From NCBI GenBank assembly GCA_964497715.1, contig CAZCDH010000006.1:1-42719 (forward strand): DNA of 42,719 nt, in the 5' to 3' direction. Source of the DNA: JABHIB01 sp964497715 (GTDB lineage: Archaea > Nanobdellota > Nanobdellia > SCGC-AAA011-G17 > PNOQ01). This document shows, in pieces, positions 1 to 7,317 of this stretch; the stretch's first letter is position 1, and each line of letters starts with the position of its first letter. The translations under genes and the position numbers were made by a program. A model generated the notes under the pieces. It saw only the letters and a list, made by a program, of their open reading frames with translations. It was not told the origin of the DNA and did not search any database.

Positions 1-46
1 AAGAAAACTCGCCCCCTAAATTTTACTCTCCTCCTTATCAGTCGTC

Positions 47-179
47 AGGGACGTTACACTTTCGCTACGCTCACCCTCGTTTAACAAGGATTTAGAGATT
101 CCGCCTTGCAGGCTCCATCCAAATTTTTGCTATCGCAAAAACTTCTCTTAATCGCGATGTTAAATGAAATTTTAGGTGC
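47..179 (+). repeat. attC-like intergenic element, copy 1
   Basis: A block AGGGACG (47-53) plus CTTTCGCTACGCTCACCCTC is followed at 79-165 by a long imperfect palindrome. TTTAACA (80-86) pairs with TGTTAAA (158-164), and GATT plus AGAGA (89-98) pairs with TCTCT plus AATC (144-153). This leaves a 45-nt centre with a GCC/GGC hairpin and a 7-bp hairpin TTTTTGC/GCAAAAA (124-141). GTTTAAC at the left and GTTAAAT at the right fit the RYYYAAC and GTTRRRY outer boxes of integron attC sites. The element ends near TTTTAGGTGC (170-179), which is repeated inverted at 747-756 beyond the next gene. The palindrome is seen directly; the attC identity is inference. Confidence 0.5.
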
Positions 180-209
180 TTATTTATTTGCCCACCCAAA
201 GAAAACTTT

Positions 210-680
210 CTACTTTCTAACTTTCTTTCTCATCTTGATAGAAATCGGTTTGTATCCTGCTTTTTCATTAAGTTTGATAGAAGGTTGATTTTTGTAATAA
301 ATTCCGGCCTCAATGAATTTAACTTTTTTTGAAATTAACCATTTTTCTAATTCTTTCAATAGTTTAAGGCCAATTCCTTTTCTTGTCCACCTTCTATCAA
401 TATATACTTTTTCCAACATGCCGATTTCTTTTGTTTTTATCCACGCTTGTCCAAATCCTACAATTTCCCCATTTTCTTCTGCAACAATCCAATAGTGGTT
501 TTTTGATTTCATTTCTTCCAAAAAACCTTTCGGTCTAGATTTTTTGTATTTGTTTAAGTCTTGTTGCATTTCTTTAATTGATATTTTGGGAAATTGTAGT
601 TTCCCTTCGCTAATAGAACCATCAACATAAATTTCATCAATTCTTCCTATATCCTCTTTTTTTGCTTTTCTAATCTTCAT
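210..680 (-). CDS. GNAT family N-acetyltransferase
   Basis: This 156-residue protein has the GNAT fold pattern. It starts with an N-terminal MKIRKAKKEDIGRIDEIY strand-helix, has a central beta strand with VAEENGEIVGFGQAW, and then an acetyl-CoA binding loop RRWTRKGIGLKLLKELEKW around residues 96-114. A C-terminal NEKAGYKPISIKMRK segment is typical of the family. The acyl acceptor cannot be told from sequence. A TATA-like box (about 704-712) lies 27 bases before the ATG, so the mRNA is probably leaderless. The gene points opposite to its two neighbours and sits between attC-like copies 1 and 2. Its flanks carry inverted repeats of 13 bp (198-210 and 719-731) and 10 bp (170-179 and 747-756), suggesting a cassette. 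Acetyltransferases are common integron-cassette cargo. Confidence 0.85.
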   Translation of the reverse strand: MKIRKAKKEDIGRIDEIYVDGSISEGKLQFPKISIKEMQQDLNKYKKSRPKGFLEEMKSKNHYWIVAEENGEIVGFGQAWIKTKEIGMLEKVYIDRRWTRKGIGLKLLKELEKWLISKKVKFIEAGIYYKNQPSIKLNEKAGYKPISIKMRKKVRK

Positions 681-718
681 TATATTCTTAATTAGAAGAA
701 TTGATTTATTAAACTATC

Positions 719-852
719 GAAAGTTTTCTTTTCCCCCTAATCTACTGCACCTAAAACTCAAAATTCTTTCAGAATTTTGGGGACGTCTTGCAGACTTTCG
801 CTTCGCTCACCCTCACTTAACAGGGCTTAAATGAAATAATATTTTAGTGTGC
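719..852 (+). repeat. attC-like intergenic element, copy 2 (short form)
   Basis: It contains a hairpin CAAAATTC-TTTCA-GAATTTTG (759-779) running into GGGGACG (779-785). Next comes CTTTCGCTTCGCTCACCCTC and ACTTAACAGGG (815-825), which line up base for base with copies 1 and 3. It then passes straight into CTTAAATGAAAT, which matches the right edge of copy 1 (GTTAAATGAAAT, 159-170). The roughly 70-nt folded centre found in the other copies is therefore missing here. Its ends GCACCTAAAA (747-756) and TTTTAGTGTGC (842-852) are near-complementary to each other. It may be a deleted site or a natural short form. Confidence 0.45.
837..852 (+). repeat. Left arm of a perfect 16-bp inverted repeat around the second GNAT gene
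   Basis: TAATATTTTAGTGTGC here is the exact reverse complement of GCACACTAAAATATTA at 1400-1415. The pair encloses the acetyltransferase gene and its promoter, about 545 bp. Confidence 0.8.
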
Positions 853-861
853 TAATGAAAA

Positions 862-872
862 AAGTTTATATA
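862..872 (+). promoter_or_regulatory. TATA box of the second GNAT gene
   Basis: AAGTTTATATA at 862-872 is a good archaeal TATA box. Its centre lies 26-27 bases before the ATG at 895, the same distance seen at many other genes here. An in-frame ATG at 874 would lie against the box and upstream of any transcript, so the box decides the start at 895. Confidence 0.7.
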
Positions 873-894
873 GATGAACGCCCAAATCAGATAC

Positions 895-1398
895 ATGGCA
901 ATCATTAAAGCAAGAGAATTTATTTTAAGACCTATCAGATTAACAGATGCTCAAGGTTATCTTGAATGTCATCAAGATGAAGATTCAAAAGCAAATTTTT
1001 CTTCAGTTCCAACTACTGTTGAAGAAGCTAAAAAAGAATTGCAAGAAGGAAAAAAACATAATAAAAAATTTGCAATTATTGTTAAAGAAAAATTTGCAGG
1101 TTTCATCAATCTTGAATTAACCAGCCATCCCAGATACAAACATTCAGCAATCGTTGGATATGGAATCCATAAAGATTTCAGAGGAATGGGTTTAGCAACA
1201 AAAGCTCTGAAAAAAATTACTGAATATGGCTTCAAAGAATTGAAACTCAAAAGAATATCTGGGATGTGTAGAACATTCAATAAAGCATCTTCCAGAGTTC
1301 TTGAAAAAGCAGGTTATATTCATGAAGGAACTCTTCATAAAAATAAATTCTCTAATGGGAAATATCTTGATGATATGATTTGGGCTAAGTGGAAGTAA
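895..1398 (+). CDS. GNAT family N-acetyltransferase, RimJ/RimL-like
   Basis: The protein is 167 residues from the ATG at 895. It opens with EFILRPIRLTDAQGYLEC, the usual start of RimJ/RimL-type acetyltransferases. The acetyl-CoA loop is DFRGMGLATKALKKITEYGF in the middle, and the family's late motif is FNKASSRVLEKAGYIHEGTL near the C terminus. Members acetylate protein N-termini, aminoglycosides or small amines, and the substrate here is unknown. The start was chosen from the TATA spacing. The gene with its promoter lies inside a perfect 16-bp inverted repeat (837-852, 1400-1415) between attC-like copies 2 and 3, so it looks like a self-contained cassette with its own promoter. Confidence 0.87.
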   Translation: MAIIKAREFILRPIRLTDAQGYLECHQDEDSKANFSSVPTTVEEAKKELQEGKKHNKKFAIIVKEKFAGFINLELTSHPRYKHSAIVGYGIHKDFRGMGLATKALKKITEYGFKELKLKRISGMCRTFNKASSRVLEKAGYIHEGTLHKNKFSNGKYLDDMIWAKWK

Positions 1399-1399
1399 C

Positions 1400-1565
1400 G
1401 CACACTAAAATATTACTCTGCGGTTTTTCCTTCGGAAAAATCCTCGGGGACGCTACGCGTTTTCGCCTTCGGCTAACCCAGACATAACAGGCATTAAAAA
1501 GAAAACCTCTCAGCTCGAGGTTTTCCCAAATTTCACTTCGTGAAACTTTTTTTAATCGTGTATGT
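1400..1565 (+). repeat. attC-like intergenic element, copy 3
   Basis: It starts with GCACACTAAAATATTA (1400-1415), then a hairpin GGTTTTTCC-TTC-GGAAAAATCC (1422-1443), then GGGGACG (1446-1452) and TTTTCGCCTTCGGCTAACCC. The palindrome proper is 1482-1565. ACATA (1482-1486) pairs with TATGT (1561-1565), and ATTAAAAAG (1493-1501) pairs with CTTTTTTTAAT (1546-1556) with two bulged T. The 44-nt centre holds hairpins AAAACCTC/GAGGTTTT (1502-1524) and TTTCAC/GTGAAA (1531-1545). The plan (outer stem, unpaired spacer, inner stem with extrahelical bases, 44-45 nt centre with two hairpins) matches copy 1 although the stem sequences differ. That covariation argues for selection on structure. Confidence 0.55.
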
Positions 1566-1604
1566 TCAAAAAATTTAAATAGAACAAAATTTATTTTTTT
1601 AAAT

Positions 1605-2087
1605 ATGATTTCCAATGAATCAGTTATCAAAATAATCGAACCATCTAAAGAAATATATAACCTAATTGAATTTTACAAAAACTTAATACAAAAAGCACTT
1701 CCAAATTCTAAAATTACTCTTATTGGATCTTTCGCAATACCTATGTGTGGAAAAGAAGAATTTGATCTATTAGTTGAAGTTGATGATGTTAAGAGTGCCC
1801 AAAAACTTATTCAAGAAGAAGGGTTTGGAAGATTTGGGATAGGTCCAATAGTGGAAGGAGAGGGATTTTGTAGGAGTAAAAAGAAATTTGGTATTATCTG
1901 CGAACTTCATATAGTCCCAAGAGGATATAAGAAAATAAAATCTTATCTCAGTTTAATCTCAGAATTACAGTCTAATCCAAAAATTGTTCTTGAGTATGAA
2001 AAACTGAAAAGATCCTTAGATGGTTTTACTGAAGAGATCTATAAGAGTGAGAAAATTAAATTCTTAAAAGAATATAAGTTATTATAG
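1605..2087 (+). CDS. GrpB/UPF0157-like nucleotidyltransferase-fold protein
   Basis: This 160-residue protein contains TLIGSFAIPMCGKEEFDLLVEVDD (about residues 38-61), in which the G-S and the D of the nucleotidyltransferase fold can be seen, followed by CELHIVPRGY. This arrangement is typical of GrpB (UPF0157) proteins, whose substrates are mostly unknown. A TATA box AATTTAAATA at about 1572-1580 sits 28 bases before the ATG, only about 10 bases after attC-like copy 3. No fourth element is visible downstream, where the convergent rlmN gene ends 13 bases later. It could be the last cassette of the array or the first chromosomal gene beyond it. Confidence 0.7.
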   Translation: MISNESVIKIIEPSKEIYNLIEFYKNLIQKALPNSKITLIGSFAIPMCGKEEFDLLVEVDDVKSAQKLIQEEGFGRFGIGPIVEGEGFCRSKKKFGIICELHIVPRGYKKIKSYLSLISELQSNPKIVLEYEKLKRSLDGFTEEIYKSEKIKFLKEYKLL

Positions 2088-2100
2088 GTTTCTCAAATAT

Positions 2101-3102
2101 TCACTTCTTTCCAGCCAACTGACCACAAGCACCAGAGATCTCATCACCCATACTCTTTCTAATAGAACATTCAATTCTATTCCTATCTAAAACTTTTTTG
2201 AAATTCATAACAACTTCAGGGGCAGGTCGCTTAAAATCAGAGAACTTGTGAGGATTATAAACAATCAAATTTACATGTGCTAATTTCCCTTTCAACAATC
2301 CACTTAATTCTCTTGCATCATCTTCAGAATCATTAACATCCTTAATCAACACATACTCATAACTAATCTTCTTATTAGTTTTTTCTGTAAATTGGTCACA
2401 TGCATCAATCAAATCTTTCAAATGATATTTTTTATTTATTGGCATTATCGAGGATCTTAGTTTATCATCTGCTGCATGTAAGGAAACTGCAAGTCTAACT
2501 TGTAAATCTAAATTCATAAATTCCTTTATCTTTGGAATAATTCCAGAGGTAGAGACCACAATGTGTCTAGCACCGACATCAAACTTATCACGATCATTAA
2601 ATATTTTAATAGATTCGATCACATTCTCATAATTCATGAATGGTTCTCCCATCCCCATATAAACAACATTACTAACTCTTTTATCCTTTTTTTTCAAATA
2701 TTGAGAAATAAATAATACTTGTTCTACAATCTCTTCAACTCTTAAATTTCTTTTGAAAGGTTTGGCACCAGTTGCACAGAATTTGCATCCCATTGCACAG
2801 AATATCTGGGAAGATACGCATACTGTACGTCTTTTCCCATTAATCATTAATACTGCCTCGATATAATTATTGTCTTCAGTTTTAAACATAAATTTGACAC
2901 TATCCTTAGTTTTTTTAGTTTCAACTAATGAAAGTGAGAATAACTTAAAGTTTTCATTTAATTGTTCTCTCAAATCTTTAGGAAATGTAGTCATTTCGTC
3001 AAAAGATGAAACAAACTGTTTGAAAACTAGCTCTTCAAATTGTTTAATCCTAAATTTAGGCAACTTATTATCCTGAAAATACTGACTTATCTCTTTATAC
3101 AT
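2101..3102 (-). CDS. rlmN: RlmN-type radical SAM RNA methyltransferase
   Basis: RlmN methylates C2 of an adenosine in 23S rRNA (A2503 in E. coli numbering), and in bacteria also of tRNA, using a 4Fe-4S cluster and two SAM molecules. The protein has 333 residues, normal for the family. It shows the cluster motif CAMGCKFC (C102, C106, C109), the preceding catalytic cysteine in VCVSSQ (C95), the SAM-binding GMGEPFMNYENV, and the C-terminal second catalytic cysteine in GACGQLAG (C326). A TATA box TTTATAAA (3125-3132) lies 26-27 bases before the ATG at 3102. That favours this start over an in-frame ATG four codons upstream (3114). The family is mainly bacterial, so transfer is likely. Cfr is less likely because the C-terminal motif is RlmN-like. 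Confidence 0.88.
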   Translation of the reverse strand: MYKEISQYFQDNKLPKFRIKQFEELVFKQFVSSFDEMTTFPKDLREQLNENFKLFSLSLVETKKTKDSVKFMFKTEDNNYIEAVLMINGKRRTVCVSSQIFCAMGCKFCATGAKPFKRNLRVEEIVEQVLFISQYLKKKDKRVSNVVYMGMGEPFMNYENVIESIKIFNDRDKFDVGARHIVVSTSGIIPKIKEFMNLDLQVRLAVSLHAADDKLRSSIMPINKKYHLKDLIDACDQFTEKTNKKISYEYVLIKDVNDSEDDARELSGLLKGKLAHVNLIVYNPHKFSDFKRPAPEVVMNFKKVLDRNRIECSIRKSMGDEISGACGQLAGKK

Positions 3103-3182
3103 GCGCAGGAACAAGATTTTGGGGTTTATAAAGAATATTATTTAATAAAATTAACAGACAATTGGATAATTACAATTAAAAA

Positions 3183-3635
3183 TCAATCGACAGTCCAATA
3201 TTTAAAATTGGGTTCATCCATCCAGGAATGAAATTCCAAATCAATTCTTCCTTTGAACGAAATCTCTAAAAGGTGTTTGTCTAAAACATTTCTTAAAAAA
3301 GAATGACTTGGTTCTGGGAAAAATGGTTCATAAGGTTCACAAGGGTAGAACATGGATCTGCTTCCATCTGGAAATGGTCTATCATATTTCAGGGAAAATC
3401 CTTTCTGATAGTTTTCTAAAGGAAAATGGAATACTTCTTTAGAATCGATAGACAGATATAATCCGGAATCATTTTTTTTAAAATCTAAAGTTTTCCCCTC
3501 CAAATATTCAAAAATTTTTAAATCTCCTCCATAAGATCCTTTCAATCTTACATTAAGAAATTCGGCATCATAATTATCTAGACATTTCCTCAAGTTTTCA
3601 AAATCTAATTCCTTTGGCATGCAATACTGTTCCAT
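3183..3635 (-). CDS. Hypothetical protein
   Basis: I do not recognise this 150-residue protein. It has no signal peptide or membrane segment and is rich in aromatic residues and proline, with a stretch PCEPYEPFFPEPSHSF in the second half. The ATG at 3635 is preferred over one at 3686, because a TATA-like run at 3653-3663 lies about 25 bases before it and because the longer form would overlap the divergent neighbour. That same TATA run probably also serves the + strand gene at 3677. Confidence 0.6.
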   Translation of the reverse strand: MEQYCMPKELDFENLRKCLDNYDAEFLNVRLKGSYGGDLKIFEYLEGKTLDFKKNDSGLYLSIDSKEVFHFPLENYQKGFSLKYDRPFPDGSRSMFYPCEPYEPFFPEPSHSFLRNVLDKHLLEISFKGRIDLEFHSWMDEPNFKYWTVD

Positions 3636-3676
3636 AATTATAAAAAGGGGGATAAATATATAATCTTTACTAAAAA

Positions 3677-4084
3677 ATGAAATCAATTAAAAAACTGTTT
3701 TACTCAGAAATAACGATATTCATACTAATAATTTCATATTTCTTAATATCATCTAAATACGACTTAGCAAGAGAATTTTTCTTAATTTTAGCAGCACTAG
3801 GATTAACTTTTCTGATTCTAGGAATTATCCTAACTATAAAGGCTAGGAAAGAGAAAGGAAAACTAAGAATATTTTTAATGATCTCTGGAATATCGGCAGT
3901 TGCACCATTTTTAGGAACAATTTTGCACAACTTATTTTATGGGTTAGCTATAACCTTTCAAAACTTAAGATTCCTCTTTGAAGCACTTCATGCGACATTC
4001 TTCATAATCTCTTTACTTATCGCACCAATGCTATTCATAATAGGAATAATCGGATCTATAGTTTATTTCTCAAAATGTTATTAA
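3677..4084 (+). CDS. Small polytopic membrane protein
   Basis: The 135-residue protein is almost entirely hydrophobic. About four membrane segments can be seen near residues 10-26, 32-53, 65-92 and 104-132, with a basic loop KARKEKGKLR after the second. I recognise no family. It is divergent from the gene ending at 3635 and shares its promoter region. Its end overlaps the end of the convergent lipoprotein gene by 4 bases. Confidence 0.65.
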   Translation: MKSIKKLFYSEITIFILIISYFLISSKYDLAREFFLILAALGLTFLILGIILTIKARKEKGKLRIFLMISGISAVAPFLGTILHNLFYGLAITFQNLRFLFEALHATFFIISLLIAPMLFIIGIIGSIVYFSKCY

Positions 4085-4539
4085 TCTTTAATAAATTCGC
4101 CAAGGCCATTATTTTTGTAAACTGTAACACTACCTTTATCTTTACCATAATTCCTTACAGAGAATAAATCAATGTCTCCATCTCCATCAAAATCGGCAGC
4201 AGCTAATCCCATTGCACCCTTATATCCTGGAAGCGGAACTTCTGCGATTTTTCCGAATAAAGAATAATTTCCATTCCCATCATTTTTGTAAAGGGAAACA
4301 ATACCTCTGTCTTTACCATAATTCCTTACAGAGAATAAATCAATGTCTCCATCTCCATCAAAATCGGCAGCAGCTAATCCCATTGCACCCTTATATCCTG
4401 GAAGCGGAACTTCTGCGATTTTCCCATCAAGAGAAAAAGGATAATCAATTATTTCTTTCTGTTCATTTTCACATCCGCATAAACTTGCTGTTAATGCGCC
4501 AGCGAGTACGATTCCTGTTAAATTTTTGTTTAATTTCAT
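4081..4539 (-). CDS. FG-GAP/VCBS-repeat lipoprotein with two repeats
   Basis: The 152-residue protein starts with a signal peptide ending in a lipobox-like SLCGC, so it is probably exported and lipid-anchored at C22 or nearby. The body consists of two FG-GAP-type repeats, each containing GLAAADFDGDGDIDLF, a calcium-binding DxDGDGDxD loop. Such repeats normally form seven-bladed integrin-like propellers, so two blades is unusually few. The DNA shows why they look alike: 4139-4251 and 4310-4422 are identical over 113 bp. The true copy number may be higher if the assembly collapsed the repeat. Binding partner unknown. Confidence 0.75.
   Translation of the reverse strand: MKLNKNLTGIVLAGALTASLCGCENEQKEIIDYPFSLDGKIAEVPLPGYKGAMGLAAADFDGDGDIDLFSVRNYGKDRGIVSLYKNDGNGNYSLFGKIAEVPLPGYKGAMGLAAADFDGDGDIDLFSVRNYGKDKGSVTVYKNNGLGEFIKD
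4139..4422. repeat. Perfect 113-bp direct repeat inside the FG-GAP gene
   Basis: Bases 4139-4251 recur without a mismatch at 4310-4422, an offset of 171 bp (57 codons), which keeps the reading frame. Identity at silent sites points to a recent duplication or gene conversion. Confidence 0.9.
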
Positions 4540-4573
4540 AAAATTAGAAATATAATAACTATTATAATAGTTT

Positions 4574-4912
4574 CTATTCGGACAAAACTTTCGTAAAAAT
4601 TAAGATACCAAATACTGCAATAACTGTAATAAATCCTGCTTCTATCAAACTACCTTGTACAGGACTCAACGAAGTAACAACTGCGATGTATTCCCCTAAA
4701 ACCTCTCTCCAAGAGAGTGCTAATAAAAAACCAAATGCTGCGACGACAGTAGTAAGTAAAGTTTTCTTCAATTCTTTCTTATATGCACTATGTCCTTCTT
4801 CCAATTTCTCACGAACACTGATACTTTTTTCCCTCAAAACTTTACTGAGTAATTTTCTTTCTTTAGAAGTAAGTTTTTTATCCAATTCATCACGAGCATT
4901 TATTTTAATCAT
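4574..4912 (-). CDS. DUF5654-like membrane protein
   Basis: The 112-residue protein has a charged, helical N-terminal half (residues 1-50) and two membrane segments: LLTTVVAAFGFLLALSWREV near 52-71, and LIEAGFITVIAVFGILIF near 89-106. The first segment with its following R/W resembles DUF5654, a small archaeal membrane family of unknown function; this is from memory of the family pattern. A TATA-like ATTAATAAAG is centred about 30 bases before the ATG. Confidence 0.6.
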   Translation of the reverse strand: MIKINARDELDKKLTSKERKLLSKVLREKSISVREKLEEGHSAYKKELKKTLLTTVVAAFGFLLALSWREVLGEYIAVVTSLSPVQGSLIEAGFITVIAVFGILIFTKVLSE

Positions 4913-4990
4913 ATCTCTAATTTTAGAATCTAGACTTTATTAATCTTTCCAGAGAAACCTTTAAATAAAAACTAAATAAAATAAAAAACT

Positions 4991-5443
4991 ATGGTTCATT
5001 TATTCAAAATACTAAAAAGCAAATATTGCAAACTTGTTTTCATATTAGCATTAATATTATCTTACTTCTTAATTCCAAATAAAGTATTTCACGGATTTCA
5101 CAATATAACGGCAATACTATTCATGATAGTATTCTCACTAACTATAACTTGCATAACATACAACATTAAAGAAAGAGTAAAATTAGCAAGAACTTACAAA
5201 CATTCAATTCTAAGTATAATCGCAACTGCAGTTGGACTATCTGCACTCCAAGTGTGTGGTGTGAGTGCACCAGTGTGTACAGCAACTTTAGGTGCAGGAA
5301 TTTTGGCGTCAATATTTCCAGTAACTTTTGTAGAGTTATTATCTGATTACAGCATACTAATAATTAGTATTTCTATACTATTTCAACTGTTAGCACTATA
5401 CTTAATGAATTGTTTTAAGAAACTACCTTCCTCGAGAAACTAA
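4991..5443 (+). CDS. Polytopic membrane protein of unknown function
   Basis: The 150-residue protein has about four membrane segments (near residues 12-28, 34-54, 72-110 and 118-142). Between the middle ones is a short motif QVCGVSAPVC with paired cysteines in or near the membrane. I recognise no function. A TATA box CTTTAAATAA (4960-4969) lies about 27 bases upstream of the ATG, so the transcript is probably leaderless. The next gene starts about 40 bases downstream with its own TATA box. Confidence 0.6.
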   Translation: MVHLFKILKSKYCKLVFILALILSYFLIPNKVFHGFHNITAILFMIVFSLTITCITYNIKERVKLARTYKHSILSIIATAVGLSALQVCGVSAPVCTATLGAGILASIFPVTFVELLSDYSILIISISILFQLLALYLMNCFKKLPSSRN

Positions 5444-5481
5444 GAAAACCTTTATATATGTGTAGTTTATATAGAATACAT

Positions 5482-7317
5482 ATGAAAAAGAGATATATAT
5501 TATTATTGCTTTTAGTACTTCTTCCTCTAGCATCTGCAGAGGATTACACCGGGATCTTTGAATTAAACAAAGAGAAGGTTCAATTAGGAACAGAATTCAC
5601 ACTAACAGGAACCGTTTTAGTCGATAATAATCCGCTAGATCAAGCAATAGCAACAATCTATTTCAAAAATGGAGATATTTTCTATAAAACTTTTGTATTA
5701 ATATTAAACGGCGAACTTAGTTCAACAAATAGTTTTACATTTGATTCTGAAGGAAACTCAATGCCTGATGGAAATTACAATGTAGAATTAATTATAGAGG
5801 ATTCTTTCGATAATACACTAAAAGAATTTAATGATATTGCAGAAATAACTGTAGAGTCAGGATTAATACTTAATTTAGAATTAGAAGAAACTCAAATCTC
5901 TCCTGGAGAAGTTTTAGAAATCAAAGGTACAGCACTAAAAAAAGTCGGTGGAGATGAAATAACTTCAGGGCAAGTAAAAATTATAATTGATGGAGAAGAA
6001 TACAAAACTAGTTTTTCAGGTGATGAATTCAGATATAATCTAGCAGTTTCTGGAATGGCAAAATCTTACTATCATGATCTCGAGATAACTATAAGAGATG
6101 AATTTGGAAACTTTGATTCAGAGATATTAAAGTTCTATGTAGAACCAATACTTACAAGATTAGAAATAAATGTAGAAGGTGAGGAGTTCCTACCTGCAGA
6201 ACAAATTAAAATAACTCCGATAATCTATGATCAGGCTGGAGACAAAGTTTCGGAAGATATTGAATTAAGGATATATGATTCAAATGGAAAAAGAGTTTTC
6301 AGAAAAGAAGGTTCAACAAACGAATTAATCAGTTATGCTTTGCCTGAGTTTGCAAGGCCAGGAGACTGGAAGATAAAAGCGAAGTTTTCAAACGATTTAG
6401 AATCAGAGAAAGTATTCAATATTAAGGAAGTTTATGGAATTGATGTAACTTTAGATAATCAAGTAATCCAGGTTACTAATATCGGTAATGTTGTATATCG
6501 TGAACTTTTTGGAATAGATATATTTTCTAATGGGGAAAAAGTAGACACACTATATAAAAGAACTGGGTTGAATCCTGGAGATACAATGACACTAGAGCTT
6601 TACAAAGAGCTTAGATCTGGAGATTACAATGTTTATGTAGAAAATACAAATCAAACTTTTGAAACTAAAATTGATGATACTAGAGGATTTATGACAAAGT
6701 TTAAAGATTTCTTAGTTGGCGTAACAGGAGAAGTAGTGCATTCATCTGGTAGCTCGCCTTCAACAACTTCGACATATATGTTATTAATATTGTTTGTTGC
6801 AGCTGTAGTAACACTAAAATTCAAAATTGGACCCTTAAGAAATTCTGATAAAACTGGAAAGAGAAGAAAGAAAAAACTATCTTTCAAAAAAACAAAGATA
6901 AAAGATAAATTTGTTAAACGCGCTAACAAAATAAAAACTAAAAAAGAGAAAGAAGATATAACTGATCTGAAGAAAAGGATATTAAGGGATTTAAATCAAG
7001 CAAAAATAAAGAAAGAAGAAAAATCATTTTCTGTAAAACCTATAGTAAATAATCCAGAACCTCAGAACGGAGAAGAAAATTCAAAGACAGATATTTTAAG
7101 GGGATTACAACAAGCAAAAGTTGCAGCAAGAAAATCTGCTGAAGAATACAGGGCTAAAGCAATTGAAAGTCCTGAATCAGAATCAAAAAGAATAGAGTTT
7201 GATCAACCTTTAACACCAAACAGAGGAGATTTCGTACCTCCTGAAAAACCACCTGTAAATGATGAGACTCCTAAAGAAGATAAAAAACCTGGTGGATTAT
7301 TCGGAATGTTTGACTAA
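5482..7317 (+). CDS. Large exported surface protein with Ig-like domains and a membrane anchor
   Basis: The ATG at 5482 gives 611 residues beginning with a clear signal peptide (MKKRYILLLLLVLLPLASA, cut before ED). An in-frame ATG at 5458 lies inside the TATA box TTTATATA (5451-5458), so it cannot be used. The ectodomain (about 20-425) is made of beta-rich repeats of the kind LNLELEETQISPGEVLEIKG and LNPGDTMTLEL, typical of bacterial-Ig/CARDB-like modules. A membrane segment TYMLLILFVAAVVTLKF lies near 430-450. It is followed by a long, very basic then mixed-charge cytoplasmic tail (about 455-611) with repeated DILRGLQQAK-type segments. Role unknown; a cell-surface adhesin or envelope protein is plausible. 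Its end overlaps the convergent methyltransferase gene by 21 bases. Confidence 0.7.
   Translation: MKKRYILLLLLVLLPLASAEDYTGIFELNKEKVQLGTEFTLTGTVLVDNNPLDQAIATIYFKNGDIFYKTFVLILNGELSSTNSFTFDSEGNSMPDGNYNVELIIEDSFDNTLKEFNDIAEITVESGLILNLELEETQISPGEVLEIKGTALKKVGGDEITSGQVKIIIDGEEYKTSFSGDEFRYNLAVSGMAKSYYHDLEITIRDEFGNFDSEILKFYVEPILTRLEINVEGEEFLPAEQIKITPIIYDQAGDKVSEDIELRIYDSNGKRVFRKEGSTNELISYALPEFARPGDWKIKAKFSNDLESEKVFNIKEVYGIDVTLDNQVIQVTNIGNVVYRELFGIDIFSNGEKVDTLYKRTGLNPGDTMTLELYKELRSGDYNVYVENTNQTFETKIDDTRGFMTKFKDFLVGVTGEVVHSSGSSPSTTSTYMLLILFVAAVVTLKFKIGPLRNSDKTGKRRKKKLSFKKTKIKDKFVKRANKIKTKKEKEDITDLKKRILRDLNQAKIKKEEKSFSVKPIVNNPEPQNGEENSKTDILRGLQQAKVAARKSAEEYRAKAIESPESESKRIEFDQPLTPNRGDFVPPEKPPVNDETPKEDKKPGGLFGMFD

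Noticed and set aside
106..288. 60-codon open frame starting inside attC-like copy 1
   Set aside because: It runs into the antisense of the acetyltransferase gene and has no start signal.
1385..1630. 81-codon open frame on the minus strand across attC-like copy 3
   Set aside because: Its content follows the palindromic hairpins, it has no promoter at the right distance, and it encodes no recognisable motif. It is a by-product of the repeat element.
2088..2100. A fourth attC-like element behind the GrpB-like gene
   Set aside because: Only 13 bases separate it from the convergent rlmN end and none of the conserved blocks is present.
5458..5481. Upstream ATG for the large surface protein
   Set aside because: It overlaps the TATA box. 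The ATG at 5482 gives a clean signal peptide and standard spacing.
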